A DNA stretch of 64,000 nt from Neobacillus sp. CF12 (GCF_030348765.1 NZ_JAUCEU010000007.1:5553501-5617500), one strand, 5' to 3'; counted from the first letter of the stretch, positions 25,522 to 34,574 are shown. Numbers and translations are program-made. Notes: generated by a model not told the origin, from the letters alone.

Positions 25522-26433
25522 TTAAGCAGTCTCAACGTATTTGGTCAAAAATTTATCGATAACTCTCCGATAATCTTCGGGATTTTCATTAAATGACTGA
25601 GCATGGCGACCATTTGCAGCGAGATAAAGCATTTTTGGACCTTGTTTTTTCTCATATAATTCCTTTGTCATCGTTGGGAGAATAAAATCATCGTTTTCGC
25701 TGTGAATAAAAAGAATAGGATGTTTAATATTTTCAATAACTGAGATGGGTGAGACGTGACGAATCGAATATTTTTCACGAAAGCGTAAAATAAAATCAGC
25801 AATTGGAATTAATAATGTCGATACATTTTTGAATTCTTTTTTTAGTTGATAAGATACTTGCTCTTTCAAATCAGAGAACGGACAGTCCGCTATATAAAAA
25901 TCTGCGCCATCCTCAAGCATTCCAGCGTACAAAAGCATCGTAGCTGCCCCCATGGATTCTCCGTGGATACCAAGCGTAAGAGTGGGCCCCTTCTCTTTTT
26001 TTAACCAATCTATAACCGCCTTTAAATCGAATTTTTCATAATGGCCAAAGCTGGTTGTTTTACCCCCTGATTCACCATGGCGTCGATGATCGTAAATGAC
26101 GGCATTAAATCCGCGTTCCAAGAATAGATTCATATATTTTATTGAATTAATTTTTGTTTCTGTCACACCATGAGAAATAATCACATAGCGATTGGACTCG
26201 TGTGGTTCTACCAGCAGCGCTTTAATGGGATAGCCAAAAGGGGAATCAATGATAACTTCTCGCTTTGGAAGTGATTCGAAATGCTCGGGGTTAAATCTTC
26301 CCGCTTCCTTTTCCCGCTGTACTATAAATTGTTCATCCTTCTTTTTCATATACATAAGCCGATTTGTAAAATAAAAACCTAAAGAAAATGTAAACAGAAA
26401 TGAAAATAAAAGAACTCGCAGTGCCTTTCTCAC
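25522..26433 (-). CDS. yqkD: Membrane-anchored alpha/beta hydrolase (YqkD)
   Basis: The 303-residue protein starts with a hydrophobic anchor (residues 4-24) and has an alpha/beta hydrolase domain with the nucleophile elbow GESMG, an acid in HSENDDF and the catalytic histidine in GRHAQSF. It matches B. subtilis YqkD by position and architecture. Such proteins are serine hydrolases of the BAAT/abhydrolase type, facing the outside if the anchor is a signal helix. The substrate is unknown. The GTG start has GGAGGTG ten bases upstream. Confidence 0.88.
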   Translation of the reverse strand: MRKALRVLLFSFLFTFSLGFYFTNRLMYMKKKDEQFIVQREKEAGRFNPEHFESLPKREVIIDSPFGYPIKALLVEPHESNRYVIISHGVTETKINSIKYMNLFLERGFNAVIYDHRRHGESGGKTTSFGHYEKFDLKAVIDWLKKEKGPTLTLGIHGESMGAATMLLYAGMLEDGADFYIADCPFSDLKEQVSYQLKKEFKNVSTLLIPIADFILRFREKYSIRHVSPISVIENIKHPILFIHSENDDFILPTMTKELYEKKQGPKMLYLAANGRHAQSFNENPEDYRRVIDKFLTKYVETA

Positions 26434-26508
26434 AAGTACAGTACACCTCCCAAAGGTTTTTCAGTAGTAATAATTTGGTAATTAACGTTGGCTTTTATTT
26501 TACCATAG

Positions 26509-26540
26509 GAAAAGCCGCTAACTCCATTTAGCGGCTTAAT
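26509..26540 (-). terminator. Terminator downstream of the small gene at 26552
   Basis: On the minus strand TAAGCCGCTAA pairs with TTAGCGGCTTT around a short loop and continues into TTTTCC. It separates the small gene from yqkD. Confidence 0.75.
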
Positions 26541-26551
26541 GAAAAATATAA

Positions 26552-26695
26552 TTATTGCTCTGAATTCTGTCTCTTGGTAGGATGAAGTGCTTTTTCTAAT
26601 TCTTCAGCCGCAATCATCCGTTTTCCTCCACCAGCTGATTCTGCGTAATCCTTACCCCTTTGGCTATTGCCTTTATCTCGTTTTTGACTCATCAT
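26552..26695 (-). CDS. Small hydrophilic protein of unknown function
   Basis: A 47-residue frame on the minus strand starts with ATG-ATG, has GGGAG seven bases upstream and a terminator just after it. The product (MMSQKRDKGNSQRGKDY... ending in PTKRQNSEQ) is highly charged, rich in Lys, Arg, Gln and Gly, with no hydrophobic core, and is probably disordered apart from a short EELEKAL helix. I do not recognise a family. The ribosome site, terminator and isolation from neighbours argue that it is a real gene; small spore or stress proteins of this composition are common in Bacillaceae. Confidence 0.65.
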   Translation of the reverse strand: MMSQKRDKGNSQRGKDYAESAGGGKRMIAAEELEKALHPTKRQNSEQ

Positions 26696-26767
26696 CTTCA
26701 GACTCCCTTCAAGTGGTTTCACTTAATAAGGTGCTTATATGAATGACTGATTATTCATTAAGTCAAA

Positions 26768-27673
26768 CTATACTGTTTGAGAGTGAAGTTTAAAATAGCC
26801 GCTTTCAATCTTTCTTGAAAGGTGAGGACGGACAATTTCAATTGCATCAACAAGTTTATTAAGGTCTACTCCTGTGGAAATTCCCATTCGCTCAAGCATA
26901 TAAACAACGTCTTCTGTTGCAGCGTTTCCTGCTGCCCCAGGGGCAAATGGACAGCCTCCTAGCCCGCCCGCAGAGGTATCAAACCGGTCAATACCTGCTT
27001 GAAGCGATGCTAAGATATTGGCCAATGCAAGCTTTCGGGTATCATGGAAATGAGCGGTAAGCAGGGTGTTAGGAAATGATCCTTTCAATTTTGTAAACAA
27101 GGAATAAGCTTCATGTGGGGCGGCCATCCCAATTGTATCCGCAACACTGAGTTCATCGACCCCAGCCTCAACAAATTCACCGCAAAGCCTGATAGTATCA
27201 ACCTCGTTTATTTTCCCCTCATAAGGACAATAAAATGCTGTCGATATACAAGCGCGGACAAAGTAGTTCTTGTCTTTTAATTCGGCGATCAGCGGCTTCA
27301 ACTCGGCCATACTAGCAGCAGTTGTTTTATTAATATTTTTTTGATTGAAGGTGTTACTAACTCCAACAAAAAAGGCTACCGCTTTACATTCAGACATGTA
27401 AACACGATCAATCCCTTTCCGATTAGGTGCCAAGACAATGTTCCGAGCATTCACATCAAGACAATCGGCAACAATTTCAGCTGCGTCCCCCATTTGCGGA
27501 ACCCATTTTGGAGAAACGAACGAAGTTAACTCCATCTCCTGAAGACCTGCATTTTTAAGTGCGATAATAAACTTCTTTTTTATCTCAGTATTAACAAATA
27601 ACTTTTCATTTTGCAATCCATCACGCGGCCCAACCTCAATAATTCTTACGTTATTAGGTAAATTAAACATCAT
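26768..27673 (-). CDS. mvaB: Hydroxymethylglutaryl-CoA lyase
   Basis: This 301-residue TIM-barrel lyase shows the N-terminal EVGPRDGLQNE, with acidic metal ligand, the HFHD metal-binding pair (LLTAHFHDTR) and the active-site loop GGLGGCPFAPGA with its catalytic cysteine. It cleaves HMG-CoA to acetyl-CoA and acetoacetate, the end of leucine breakdown. It is divergent from the thiolase-CoA transferase operon, which would activate and split the acetoacetate. The methylcrotonyl-CoA carboxylase and hydratase genes of leucine catabolism are not in this window. Two adjacent ATG codons (27673 and 27670) are possible starts behind GGGGG. Confidence 0.93.
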   Translation of the reverse strand: MMFNLPNNVRIIEVGPRDGLQNEKLFVNTEIKKKFIIALKNAGLQEMELTSFVSPKWVPQMGDAAEIVADCLDVNARNIVLAPNRKGIDRVYMSECKAVAFFVGVSNTFNQKNINKTTAASMAELKPLIAELKDKNYFVRACISTAFYCPYEGKINEVDTIRLCGEFVEAGVDELSVADTIGMAAPHEAYSLFTKLKGSFPNTLLTAHFHDTRKLALANILASLQAGIDRFDTSAGGLGGCPFAPGAAGNAATEDVVYMLERMGISTGVDLNKLVDAIEIVRPHLSRKIESGYFKLHSQTV

Positions 27674-27817
27674 TTTCCCCCTTGTACCTTCATACTTTCA
27701 TTGTAGAGGTGTTGAAATCTAAAAATCAAGAATAATAGAAATTTTGACAAAATAAGAGGATTTTAGAGTTGTAAATCGAAATAGTAAAGGTAAAAGTGTT
27801 AAAAAGGAGTGGGAAGA

Positions 27818-29005
27818 TTGAACCAAACAGAAGTAGTGATTGTTAGTGCGGTACGTACTGCACTAGGGAATTTTAACGGAAGTTTAAAAAATGTATCCGC
27901 ACCTGACCTAGGAGCGACCGCTATCAAAGGAGCACTTGAAAAAGCTGGTTTGAAACCAGAGCAAGTAGATGAAGTTATTTTAGGGAATGTTCTGCAAGCA
28001 GGACTCGGTCAAAACCCTGCTAGACAGGCTGCTATTTCTGCAGGTATTCCTGAAAGCGTTTCCTCGATGACGATTAATAAAGTCTGTGGCTCGGGTTTAA
28101 AAGCTGTTCACCTAGCAACACAGGCAATTTTAGCAGGCGATGCTGAAATTGTTGTTGCTGGAGGAATGGAAAATATGAGCCAAGCTCCTTATCTATTAAA
28201 AAATGCCCGTGATGGTTTTAAAATGGGAGATCAAAAATTAGTAGATACTTTGACTAGCGATGGATTGAAATGTGTTTTTAACCACTATCATATGGGAATG
28301 ACGGCTGAAAATTTAGCAGATAAATATTCCATTACGAGAGAAGAACAGGATCAGTTTTCAGCATGGAGCCAAGAGAAGGCTGCAAAGGCGATTGAAGCAG
28401 GAAAGTTTAAAGACGAGATTGTTCCTGTTATTATCCCACAGCGTAAAGGGGATCCAATTGTATTCGATTGTGATGAATATCCGAAAAAGGGCACAACAGC
28501 AGAAAAACTTGCAGGATTACGTCCTGCCTTTAAAAAAGATGGTAGTGTAACTGCTGGGAATGCATCAGGCATTAATGATGGTGCTGCAGTTGTAGTCGTG
28601 ATGAGCAGGAAAAAAGCAGACGAATTAGGTGTGAAACCATTAGTCACGATTAAAGGAAATGCCAGCGCTGGTGTGGATCCAAGCATTATGGGAATCGGAC
28701 CGGTTCCAGCAGTAAGAAAAGTTCTAGAAAAAACGTCTATTTCTATAGAAGAGCTTGAGTTAATTGAAGCGAATGAAGCATTTGCTGCCCAATCATTGGC
28801 TGTTGACCGCGAACTTCATTTTAATAAAGAAATATTAAATGTAAATGGCGGGGCGATTGCACTTGGTCACCCAATTGGTGCAAGCGGAGCAAGAATTCTC
28901 GTCACATTGATTCATGAAATGAAAAGACGGAATGCGCGCGTAGGGTTGGCAACACTTTGTATTGGCGGCGGTCAAGGGGTTGCTACAGTAGTTGAACTTG
29001 AGTAG
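27818..29005 (+). CDS. Acetyl-CoA C-acetyltransferase (thiolase)
   Basis: The 395-residue thiolase has the acyl-accepting Cys90 (INKVCGSG), the GHPIGASGA histidine loop and the C-terminal CIGGGQG cysteine. It interconverts two acetyl-CoA and acetoacetyl-CoA. The start is taken as TTG at 27818 because AAGGAG lies eight bases before it; the GTG at 27809 is inside the ribosome site. It heads an operon with the two CoA transferase subunits. A 3-oxoadipyl-CoA thiolase role is conceivable near aromatic genes, but the gentisate route does not need one and HMG-CoA lyase next door points to acetoacetate. Confidence 0.93.
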   Translation: MNQTEVVIVSAVRTALGNFNGSLKNVSAPDLGATAIKGALEKAGLKPEQVDEVILGNVLQAGLGQNPARQAAISAGIPESVSSMTINKVCGSGLKAVHLATQAILAGDAEIVVAGGMENMSQAPYLLKNARDGFKMGDQKLVDTLTSDGLKCVFNHYHMGMTAENLADKYSITREEQDQFSAWSQEKAAKAIEAGKFKDEIVPVIIPQRKGDPIVFDCDEYPKKGTTAEKLAGLRPAFKKDGSVTAGNASGINDGAAVVVVMSRKKADELGVKPLVTIKGNASAGVDPSIMGIGPVPAVRKVLEKTSISIEELELIEANEAFAAQSLAVDRELHFNKEILNVNGGAIALGHPIGASGARILVTLIHEMKRRNARVGLATLCIGGGQGVATVVELE

Positions 29006-29033
29006 GCCTAAAAATGAGGGGAGAACGAATACG

Positions 29034-29723
29034 ATGAAAAAAATCACTACATCCTTCCAGGAAGCAGTCGCTGATATTCAAGATGGTGCGACGTTGATGG
29101 TCGGCGGTTTTGGCTTGTGCGGAATTCCTGAAAATCTAATCTTAGCATTGGTAGAAAAAGGGGTTAAGGATTTAACCGTCATTTCTAATAACTGTGGAAT
29201 CGATGATTGGGGCCTTGGACCACTTTTGAAAAATAGACAGATTAAAAAAATGATAGGGTCCTATGTGGGAGAAAATAAAGAGTTTGAAAGACAGGTATTA
29301 GCGGGTGAGCTCGAAGTAGAATTGACTCCACAAGGAACGTTAGCGGAAAAAATAAGGGCAGGCGGTGCAGGCATTCCGGCCTTCTATACTCCTGCAGGGG
29401 TAGGAACACCAATTGCCGAGGGCAAGGAAACAAAGGTCTTTAAAGGTAGAGAGTATCTATTAGAGGAAGCATTGACAGCTGACTTTAGTCTTGTTAGGGC
29501 ATGGAAGGGTGACAAGATGGGAAATCTCGTCTACCACAAAACGGCACGAAATTTTAATCCGATGATTGCTGCTGCTGGTAAAGTAACGATTGCTGAAGTG
29601 GAGACACTCTGTGAAATTGGTGAACTTGATCCTAATTTTATCCACACTCCGAGCGTATATGTTCAGATGGTTATAGAAGGAAAGCAGGAAAAACGGATCG
29701 AGAGAATGACAGTTAGAAAATAG
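29034..29723 (+). CDS. scoA: Succinyl-CoA:3-ketoacid CoA transferase subunit A
   Basis: The 229-residue protein is a family I CoA transferase alpha subunit, with the glycine-rich [13 protein letters not shown] near the N terminus and the [15 protein letters not shown] segment. With subunit B it moves CoA from succinyl-CoA to acetoacetate, giving acetoacetyl-CoA for the thiolase. The ATG at 29034 (GGGGAG eleven bases upstream) gives the family N terminus; an upstream in-frame TTG overlaps the thiolase end and is not needed. Sequence is closer to the SCOT type than to 3-oxoadipate transferases, from pattern only. Confidence 0.9.
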   Translation: MKKITTSFQEAVADIQDGATLMVGGFGLCGIPENLILALVEKGVKDLTVISNNCGIDDWGLGPLLKNRQIKKMIGSYVGENKEFERQVLAGELEVELTPQGTLAEKIRAGGAGIPAFYTPAGVGTPIAEGKETKVFKGREYLLEEALTADFSLVRAWKGDKMGNLVYHKTARNFNPMIAAAGKVTIAEVETLCEIGELDPNFIHTPSVYVQMVIEGKQEKRIERMTVRK

Positions 29724-29746
29724 ATTGCTGGAAGGAGAGAGTGCCA

Positions 29747-30403
29747 ATGGTCTCTGTTAGAGAGAGAATTGCGATAAGGGCAGAGAAAGAAATTGAGGAC
29801 GGTTTTTATGTGAACTTAGGAATCGGTATGCCGACGCTTGTTGCAAATTATATATCGGATAATAAGCAGGTGGTTCTTCAATCAGAAAATGGACTGCTGG
29901 GAATTGGTCCATATCCAACGGAGGAAGAAGTTGATCCTGATTTAATCAATGCCGGAAAAGAAACGGTTACAGCCATTAGTGGTGCAGCCTATTTTGATAG
30001 TGCAGAATCCTTTGCGATGATTCGTGGCGGACATATAGATGTAGCCATCCTTGGAGGCATGGAGGTTTCGGAAACAGGAGACCTTGCAAACTGGATGATT
30101 CCGGGTAAGATGATTAAGGGCATGGGTGGTGCCATGGATCTCGTCCATGGAGCACAGAAAATTATTGTCATCATGGAGCATGTCAATAAGCGCGGCGAAT
30201 CAAAAATACTAAAACAATGTTCACTGCCGTTAACAGGGAAAGGGGTCGTTCATCGAATTATCACCGAGCGGGCGGTAATGGATGTAACGGATTCAGGGTT
30301 AAAGTTAGTTGAAGTGGCCTCAGGATTTACAATCGAGGATGTAGTTAATTCAACAGATGCTTCCTTGACAGTGGATGAGAATGTCGTAGTGGAAGCTTAT
30401 TAA
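29747..30403 (+). CDS. scoB: Succinyl-CoA:3-ketoacid CoA transferase subunit B
   Basis: This 218-residue beta subunit carries the catalytic glutamate (Glu47) in [10 protein letters not shown], which forms the covalent glutamyl-CoA intermediate, and the LGIGMPTLV glycine-rich loop. It follows scoA after 23 bases with AAGGAG upstream of the chosen ATG at 29747; a GTG two codons earlier is closer to the ribosome site and less likely. It completes a thiolase-CoA transferase operon that can return acetoacetate from HMG-CoA lyase to two acetyl-CoA. A terminator follows. Confidence 0.9.
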   Translation: MVSVRERIAIRAEKEIEDGFYVNLGIGMPTLVANYISDNKQVVLQSENGLLGIGPYPTEEEVDPDLINAGKETVTAISGAAYFDSAESFAMIRGGHIDVAILGGMEVSETGDLANWMIPGKMIKGMGGAMDLVHGAQKIIVIMEHVNKRGESKILKQCSLPLTGKGVVHRIITERAVMDVTDSGLKLVEVASGFTIEDVVNSTDASLTVDENVVVEAY

Positions 30404-30410
30404 TAAGTAA

Positions 30411-30443
30411 GGCAGGCTGACGAGCAAACCAGCCTGCTTTTTC
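30411..30443 (+). terminator. Terminator after scoB
   Basis: GCAGGCTG pairs with CAGCCTGC around a ten-base loop and is followed by TTTTTCATTT. Confidence 0.85.
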
Positions 30444-30493
30444 ATTTAAAAATTGCTATAATACATTTGAAATGATGTTTATGGGGGAGTTTC

Positions 30494-30748
30494 GTGAAAA
30501 AGAAATCGAAACAAAAAAATCAATCTAAACCAAAAAAAGAAGAAGCCGCGGTTACGCTGAAAGATATGATTAACCCGGAATTAATCAAGCAGTTAAAAGA
30601 ACAGCAAGACCAACTAAAGGCCGCACAAGAGCGTAAAAAAGAAGAAGAAGAGCAGCAAAAACGTGAAGAGCGTCGCTTAAAGGAAAAGAATAAGTCGTTT
30701 GAGGATCTGCTAAATGAGAGCGGGATGAACTGGAAGGAATTTAAATAG
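30494..30748 (+). CDS. yqkE: YqkE-family small charged protein
   Basis: The 84-residue protein is almost entirely charged: a Lys-rich N terminus, a central helix of Lys, Glu and Gln (about residues 33-68) likely to form a coiled coil, and a C-terminal SFEDLLNESGMNW-type tail. B. subtilis YqkE (DUF3886) has the same size, composition and place beside yqkF. Function is unknown. It starts with GTG behind GGGGGAG and is followed immediately by a terminator hairpin. Confidence 0.82.
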   Translation: MKKKSKQKNQSKPKKEEAAVTLKDMINPELIKQLKEQQDQLKAAQERKKEEEEQQKREERRLKEKNKSFEDLLNESGMNWKEFK

Positions 30749-30772
30749 AGAGCCAAATGGCTCTCTATTTTT
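30745..30772 (+). terminator. Terminator after yqkE
   Basis: ATAGAGAGCC pairs with GGCTCTCTAT around AAAT, followed by TTTTT. The stem overlaps the yqkE stop codon. Confidence 0.8.
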
Positions 30773-31682
30773 AACGATGTTCTTTATAATACGTTGTCTT
30801 AGAAATTGTTTTTATCAGCGCTATTTCATCTTCAGTTAAAGACGGGCTATTAATAGCACGGGCATTGGCTCTTACTTGTTCTGGACTGCTAGCTCCAGCA
30901 ATAACAGAAGCAACAGCAGGATGAGTCAAATTGTATTGAAGTGCTACTTCGGTAAATGAGCGGTCACCCGCCAACTTGTCCTTTAGCACAGGTAATACAG
31001 TAAGAAGATCTTCCTGACTATAGTCTTGGTATCCTTTCTGTGACACCTTTTCGAGCATTTTATCACTTAGAAGTCCCTTTGCAAGAGGACCACGGGTGAC
31101 TACACTAATTCCATGCTCATGAAGCAATGGCAAGGCTTCTTCTTCTGGTCTGCGATCTAATATACTATATTGCATCATAACCGAAACAATATGTGACTTC
31201 TTTATATACTCACGAATGACATTGGGACGAATCGATGAAATTCCATAATAGCGAATATAGCCTTCAGACTTCAATTCTTCAAATGCTTCTATTGTTTCCT
31301 CAATCTGATCTTCAATTGTCCCGCCATGAAGTTGATAAAGGTCAATATAGTCTGTATCTAGTCGTTTCAGACTTTGCTTTACTGCTTCTTTTATATACGA
31401 TTTGGAGGGATCCCATGACCAGCCTTTTTTATCCTGATTCCAACGATTTCCAACCTTAGACGCAAGAATGACGTTCTCACGTACCTGTTTTAAAGCAGAC
31501 CCGACGATTTTTTCATTTTCACCAAAATCATATAAGTCTGCTGTATCAAAATAATTGATTCCCTCATCTAATGCGGTTTCAATAATCTCTCTAGCTGCTT
31601 TTTCATCTGTGCCAATCGACATACAGCCTAGGCCTAACTCTGTTACCCATAAATCTGACTTTCCCAGTTTTCTTTTTTTCAA
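30771..31682 (-). CDS. yqkF: Aldo/keto reductase (YqkF)
   Basis: This 303-residue TIM-barrel oxidoreductase has the AKR tetrad: Asp in FDTADLYDFG, Tyr in the same segment, Lys in ASKVGNRW and His in LYQLHGG, plus an NADPH-binding end with VIAGASSPEQ. It is the counterpart of B. subtilis YqkF. The physiological substrate is unknown; small aldehydes and ketones are typical. TTG at 31682 is preferred because GGGGTG is seven bases upstream, giving MKKRKLGKSDL as in the family; a GTG three codons upstream overlaps the ribosome site. Confidence 0.9.
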   Translation of the reverse strand: MKKRKLGKSDLWVTELGLGCMSIGTDEKAAREIIETALDEGINYFDTADLYDFGENEKIVGSALKQVRENVILASKVGNRWNQDKKGWSWDPSKSYIKEAVKQSLKRLDTDYIDLYQLHGGTIEDQIEETIEAFEELKSEGYIRYYGISSIRPNVIREYIKKSHIVSVMMQYSILDRRPEEEALPLLHEHGISVVTRGPLAKGLLSDKMLEKVSQKGYQDYSQEDLLTVLPVLKDKLAGDRSFTEVALQYNLTHPAVASVIAGASSPEQVRANARAINSPSLTEDEIALIKTISKTTYYKEHR

Positions 31683-31745
31683 AAATATCACCCCGTCCTT
31701 TTCTATAATTTTACGTAAGTCCGGGGAAGACTACAAATTATGCGA

Positions 31746-31877
31746 TTATTTTGGTGCGACTTTTTCTACCCACTCGGCAACGGTAGGATACTCTTTATTG
31801 TATTCCTTTAGCTTCTGTACGATTTCCCAGCCCTTACCAACTAGAATAATTCCTTTCTCATGCACATATACCTTCAT
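31746..31877 (-). CDS. mciZ: MciZ, mother-cell inhibitor of FtsZ
   Basis: A 43-residue frame on the minus strand, with GGAGGGG before its ATG, encodes MKVYVHEKGIILVGKGWEI- and then VQKLKEYNKEYPTVAEWVEK. This matches B. subtilis MciZ (40 residues) in length, the K-G-x-x-LVGK-x-WEI block and the KLKEY block. MciZ caps FtsZ filaments in the mother cell during sporulation to prevent late Z-rings. Its place between yqkF and nudF is also conserved. Sigma-E control is known in B. subtilis; I did not find a clear promoter here. Confidence 0.88.
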   Translation of the reverse strand: MKVYVHEKGIILVGKGWEIVQKLKEYNKEYPTVAEWVEKVAPK

Positions 31878-31951
31878 CCCATACCCCTCCAAATAATGTA
31901 TGGTAAAATGTATGAGCAGCACATACCGAATTAGAACAGGAGTTGACATAG

Positions 31952-32506
31952 ATGAGTACTCTTAATGAAAAGACATTACATAGCGAGGAAATTTTTTCAG
32001 GAAAGATCATTAGTCTTCATCTTCAGGATGTAGAACTACCAAATGGAAAACAGTCAAAAAGAGAGATTATTAAACATCCAGGTGCAGTCGCTATTTTGGC
32101 CGTCACTGATGACCAGAAAATTGTTATGGTTGAGCAATTTCGGAAAGCGCTTGAACGGACAATCGTTGAAATTCCTGCAGGAAAGTTGGAAAAAGGCGAG
32201 GAGCCTGTTCTATGTGCCCGACGTGAGTTAGAGGAAGAGACAGGATATGAATGTGAAAGTCTGGAACTGCTTGTCTCGTTCTATACATCACCTGGATTTG
32301 CAGATGAGATTGTTCATCTATATGTTGCCAAAGGACTTACAAAGAAGGAAAATGCAGCAACACTTGATGAAGATGAGTTTGTGAATATTGAGGAACTTAC
32401 ACTTGATGAAGCGATTCAATATATAAAGGAACAAAAAATTTATGATGCTAAAACCGCCTATGCTGTGCAATACTTACAACTACAAGAGGCATTAGCAAAA
32501 AAATGA
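31952..32506 (+). CDS. nudF: ADP-ribose pyrophosphatase (Nudix hydrolase)
   Basis: The 184-residue protein contains a complete Nudix box (GKLEKGEEPVLCARRELEEE then TG, about residues 78-100) within the ADP-ribose pyrophosphatase subfamily. It hydrolyses ADP-ribose to AMP and ribose-5-phosphate, clearing a reactive by-product of NAD turnover. B. subtilis yqkG is at the same position. AGGAG lies upstream of the ATG. The stop codon overlaps the start of the endonuclease Q gene by 4 bases (ATGA), so the two are translationally coupled. Confidence 0.93.
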   Translation: MSTLNEKTLHSEEIFSGKIISLHLQDVELPNGKQSKREIIKHPGAVAILAVTDDQKIVMVEQFRKALERTIVEIPAGKLEKGEEPVLCARRELEEETGYECESLELLVSFYTSPGFADEIVHLYVAKGLTKKENAATLDEDEFVNIEELTLDEAIQYIKEQKIYDAKTAYAVQYLQLQEALAKK

Positions 32507-33666
32507 AACGCTATTATGTAGATTTACATATTCATATCGGAAGAACCTGGACTGGTAAGCCTGTGAAAATAACTGGCGCTAAATCATTAACATTTACCAA
32601 TATCATTGAACATGCTCGGCACGAAAAAGGGCTGAATATGGTTGGGATTATTGATAGCCACTCACCAGAAGTAATTCTAGAAATGGAAAGTCTAGTTTCG
32701 AGTGGAGACATTGTTGAACATCCAGATGGAGGTTTAGCATTCGGTGATTTGACCGTTATTCCTGGTTCAGAGTTAGAAATCTATGATGAACAATGCAATG
32801 GACCCATACATGTTCTTTGTTATTTTCCGACAATCTTAATCATGAAAGAGTTCTCGAATTGGCTGTCTAATCATTTAAAAAATGTCCAATTAAGTTCCCA
32901 GCGGATTTATGTATCAGGTCTGGAATTGCAAAGAAAAGTAAAAGAAATTGGCGGGATATTTATTCCAGCACATGTGTTTACACCTTTTAAAAGCCTTTAC
33001 GGCAAGGGTGTCAATAAATCTTTAACAGAGGTATTTGATCCCATCCTAATCGATGGGATTGAGCTTGGTCTGAGTTCGAATACAATGATGGCAGATCAAA
33101 TAAGTGAGTTACACAACTATACATTTGTGACCAATTCCGATGCGCATTCTTTAGCGAAAATTGCTCGTGAATATCAGGTAATATCGATGAACGAACCGTC
33201 ATTTAAAGAATTAGGAATGGCGTTGAGGAGGGAAGAGGGAAGGCAAATTATCGCGAACTACGGGTTAGATCCGCTCCTTGGTAAATATCACAAAACCGTC
33301 TGTGCAAAATGCTTGCACCCAGCCCATGAGGAAGATCAAATTTGTACACAGTGTGGGAAAAATCAGATAGTTAAAGGAGTAGCCGACCGAATTCTTGAAT
33401 TAAAGACTGCAGATCATAGTCCCGAAGGACGTCCCCCCTATGTCCATCAAGTACCGTTAGATTTTATTCCTGGATTGGGACCAAAATTACTTGAAAAACT
33501 CGTCAATCATTTTGGATCTGAAATGGCAATATTGCATGAAGTTCCATACCAGGCACTAACCGAAGTGGTTCCACCAAAGATTGCTGACCTCATCATGAAA
33601 GCAAGAGAGGGAAAAGTGACTTTAACAGCAGGCGGCGGAGGAAAATACGGAAAAATTGCAGACTAA
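32503..33666 (+). CDS. Endonuclease Q-family PHP-domain nuclease
   Basis: This 387-residue protein has a PHP phosphoesterase domain with the metal-binding DLHIH (His9, His11) and further His/Asp residues (IDSHSPE, PAHVFTPF, TNSDAHS), then a four-cysteine zinc ribbon (Cys267, Cys270, Cys281, Cys284) and a C-terminal helix-hairpin-helix (PGLGPKLLEKL). This order is that of endonuclease Q, which cuts DNA 5' of uracil, hypoxanthine, xanthine and abasic sites; a Bacillus pumilus member has been shown to be active. B. subtilis has only a related fragmentary or uncharacterised gene here. The 4-base overlap with nudF couples the two. Confidence 0.87.
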   Translation: MKRYYVDLHIHIGRTWTGKPVKITGAKSLTFTNIIEHARHEKGLNMVGIIDSHSPEVILEMESLVSSGDIVEHPDGGLAFGDLTVIPGSELEIYDEQCNGPIHVLCYFPTILIMKEFSNWLSNHLKNVQLSSQRIYVSGLELQRKVKEIGGIFIPAHVFTPFKSLYGKGVNKSLTEVFDPILIDGIELGLSSNTMMADQISELHNYTFVTNSDAHSLAKIAREYQVISMNEPSFKELGMALRREEGRQIIANYGLDPLLGKYHKTVCAKCLHPAHEEDQICTQCGKNQIVKGVADRILELKTADHSPEGRPPYVHQVPLDFIPGLGPKLLEKLVNHFGSEMAILHEVPYQALTEVVPPKIADLIMKAREGKVTLTAGGGGKYGKIAD

Positions 33667-33682
33667 TTTAATAGTTCTATTG

Positions 33683-33719
33683 AAAACCTGGCAGAATCGC
33701 AGTATCTGTCAGGTTTTTT
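33683..33719 (+). terminator. Terminator after the endonuclease Q gene
   Basis: AAAACCTGGCAGA pairs with TCTGTCAGGTTTT (one G-U) around a nine-base loop and is followed by T residues. Confidence 0.85.
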
Positions 33720-33829
33720 GCCTAAATTTAACTGAAAAACTAATATATCAGCGTTAATCGATTTATATCAGCGAAGCCCGCATTTACCTCACTCCCCCTC
33801 TTTTAAAAATGAAAATCTATTATTTTATC

Positions 33830-33858
33830 GTCATAGAAATACTAGAAAGGCATAAAAT
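33830..33858 (+). promoter_or_regulatory. Candidate sigma-E promoter of spoIIM
   Basis: GTCATAGA (33830-33837) and CATAAAAT (33851-33858), 13 bases apart, resemble the sigma-E consensus (-35 GTCATATT, -10 CATACAAT). spoIIM is sigma-E controlled in B. subtilis. The match is good in the -10 box and partial in the -35 box. Confidence 0.5.
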
Positions 33859-33895
33859 GTAATAACTTGATTAGGAGAAATAGGAGGGACTGCAG

Positions 33896-34540
33896 ATGAA
33901 GAAACGATTGTACCCGAACGATGCCGCTAGTTATTTCCGTGAGCATTCCTCAATTTTTTTATTTATTGTTATATTATTTTTAATGGGCGTGATCTTTGGA
34001 GCTATTGTAGTTAATAGCATGAGTATCACACAAAAGGAAGATTTATTTTATTATTTATCACAATTCTTTGGGCAAATTCAAAATGGAAAAGTGGCAGAAA
34101 ACCATGATTTATTTACCCAAAGCTTTCTTCATAACAGCAAGTTCATTGGGCTGATTTGGATATTAGGAATTTCGATTATTGGGCTGCCTGTCATCCTCAT
34201 TCTATTATTTATTAAAGGTTTGGTGGTAGGCTTTACGGTGGGTTTCCTAGTAAGTCAATTAGGCATAAAAGGATTTTTTCTCGCATTTGTGTCCATTCTG
34301 CCACAAAATGTGATTATCATTCCCGTTTTCATTTTAATGGCTGCTTTATCGGTAATATTCTCATTGAGAATGATAAAAAAACAATTTTTTAAGTCCTATG
34401 GTCAACCAATTTTGCCATTCTTTAAGAACTATATTCTCACCTTCATAATTGCGGTAGTACTCATTTCTGCTGCATCAGGAGTCGAGGCTTACGTATCACC
34501 ATGGCTGATGAAAACCATGATGGGATCACTAAATTTATAA
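33896..34540 (+). CDS. spoIIM: Stage II sporulation protein M
   Basis: The 214-residue membrane protein has about five hydrophobic helices and matches B. subtilis SpoIIM in length and in conserved blocks such as FLMGVIFGAI, GLIWILGISIIGLP and a GFTVGFLV loop. SpoIIM is part of the SpoIID-IIM-IIP complex that thins septal peptidoglycan and drives engulfment of the forespore. AGGAGGG precedes the ATG. It is monocistronic between a terminator and the fur promoter. Confidence 0.95.
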   Translation: MKKRLYPNDAASYFREHSSIFLFIVILFLMGVIFGAIVVNSMSITQKEDLFYYLSQFFGQIQNGKVAENHDLFTQSFLHNSKFIGLIWILGISIIGLPVILILLFIKGLVVGFTVGFLVSQLGIKGFFLAFVSILPQNVIIIPVFILMAALSVIFSLRMIKKQFFKSYGQPILPFFKNYILTFIIAVVLISAASGVEAYVSPWLMKTMMGSLNL

Positions 34541-34574
34541 CAATTATTAAATAATATCGATTATAAAAACTTAT

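Noticed and set aside
27818..30403. Thiolase and CoA transferase as a beta-ketoadipate (PcaF/PcaIJ) module linked to aromatic breakdown
   Set aside because: The gentisate route yields fumarate and pyruvate and needs no ketoadipate step; HMG-CoA lyase next to the operon fits acetoacetate better. Not fully excluded.
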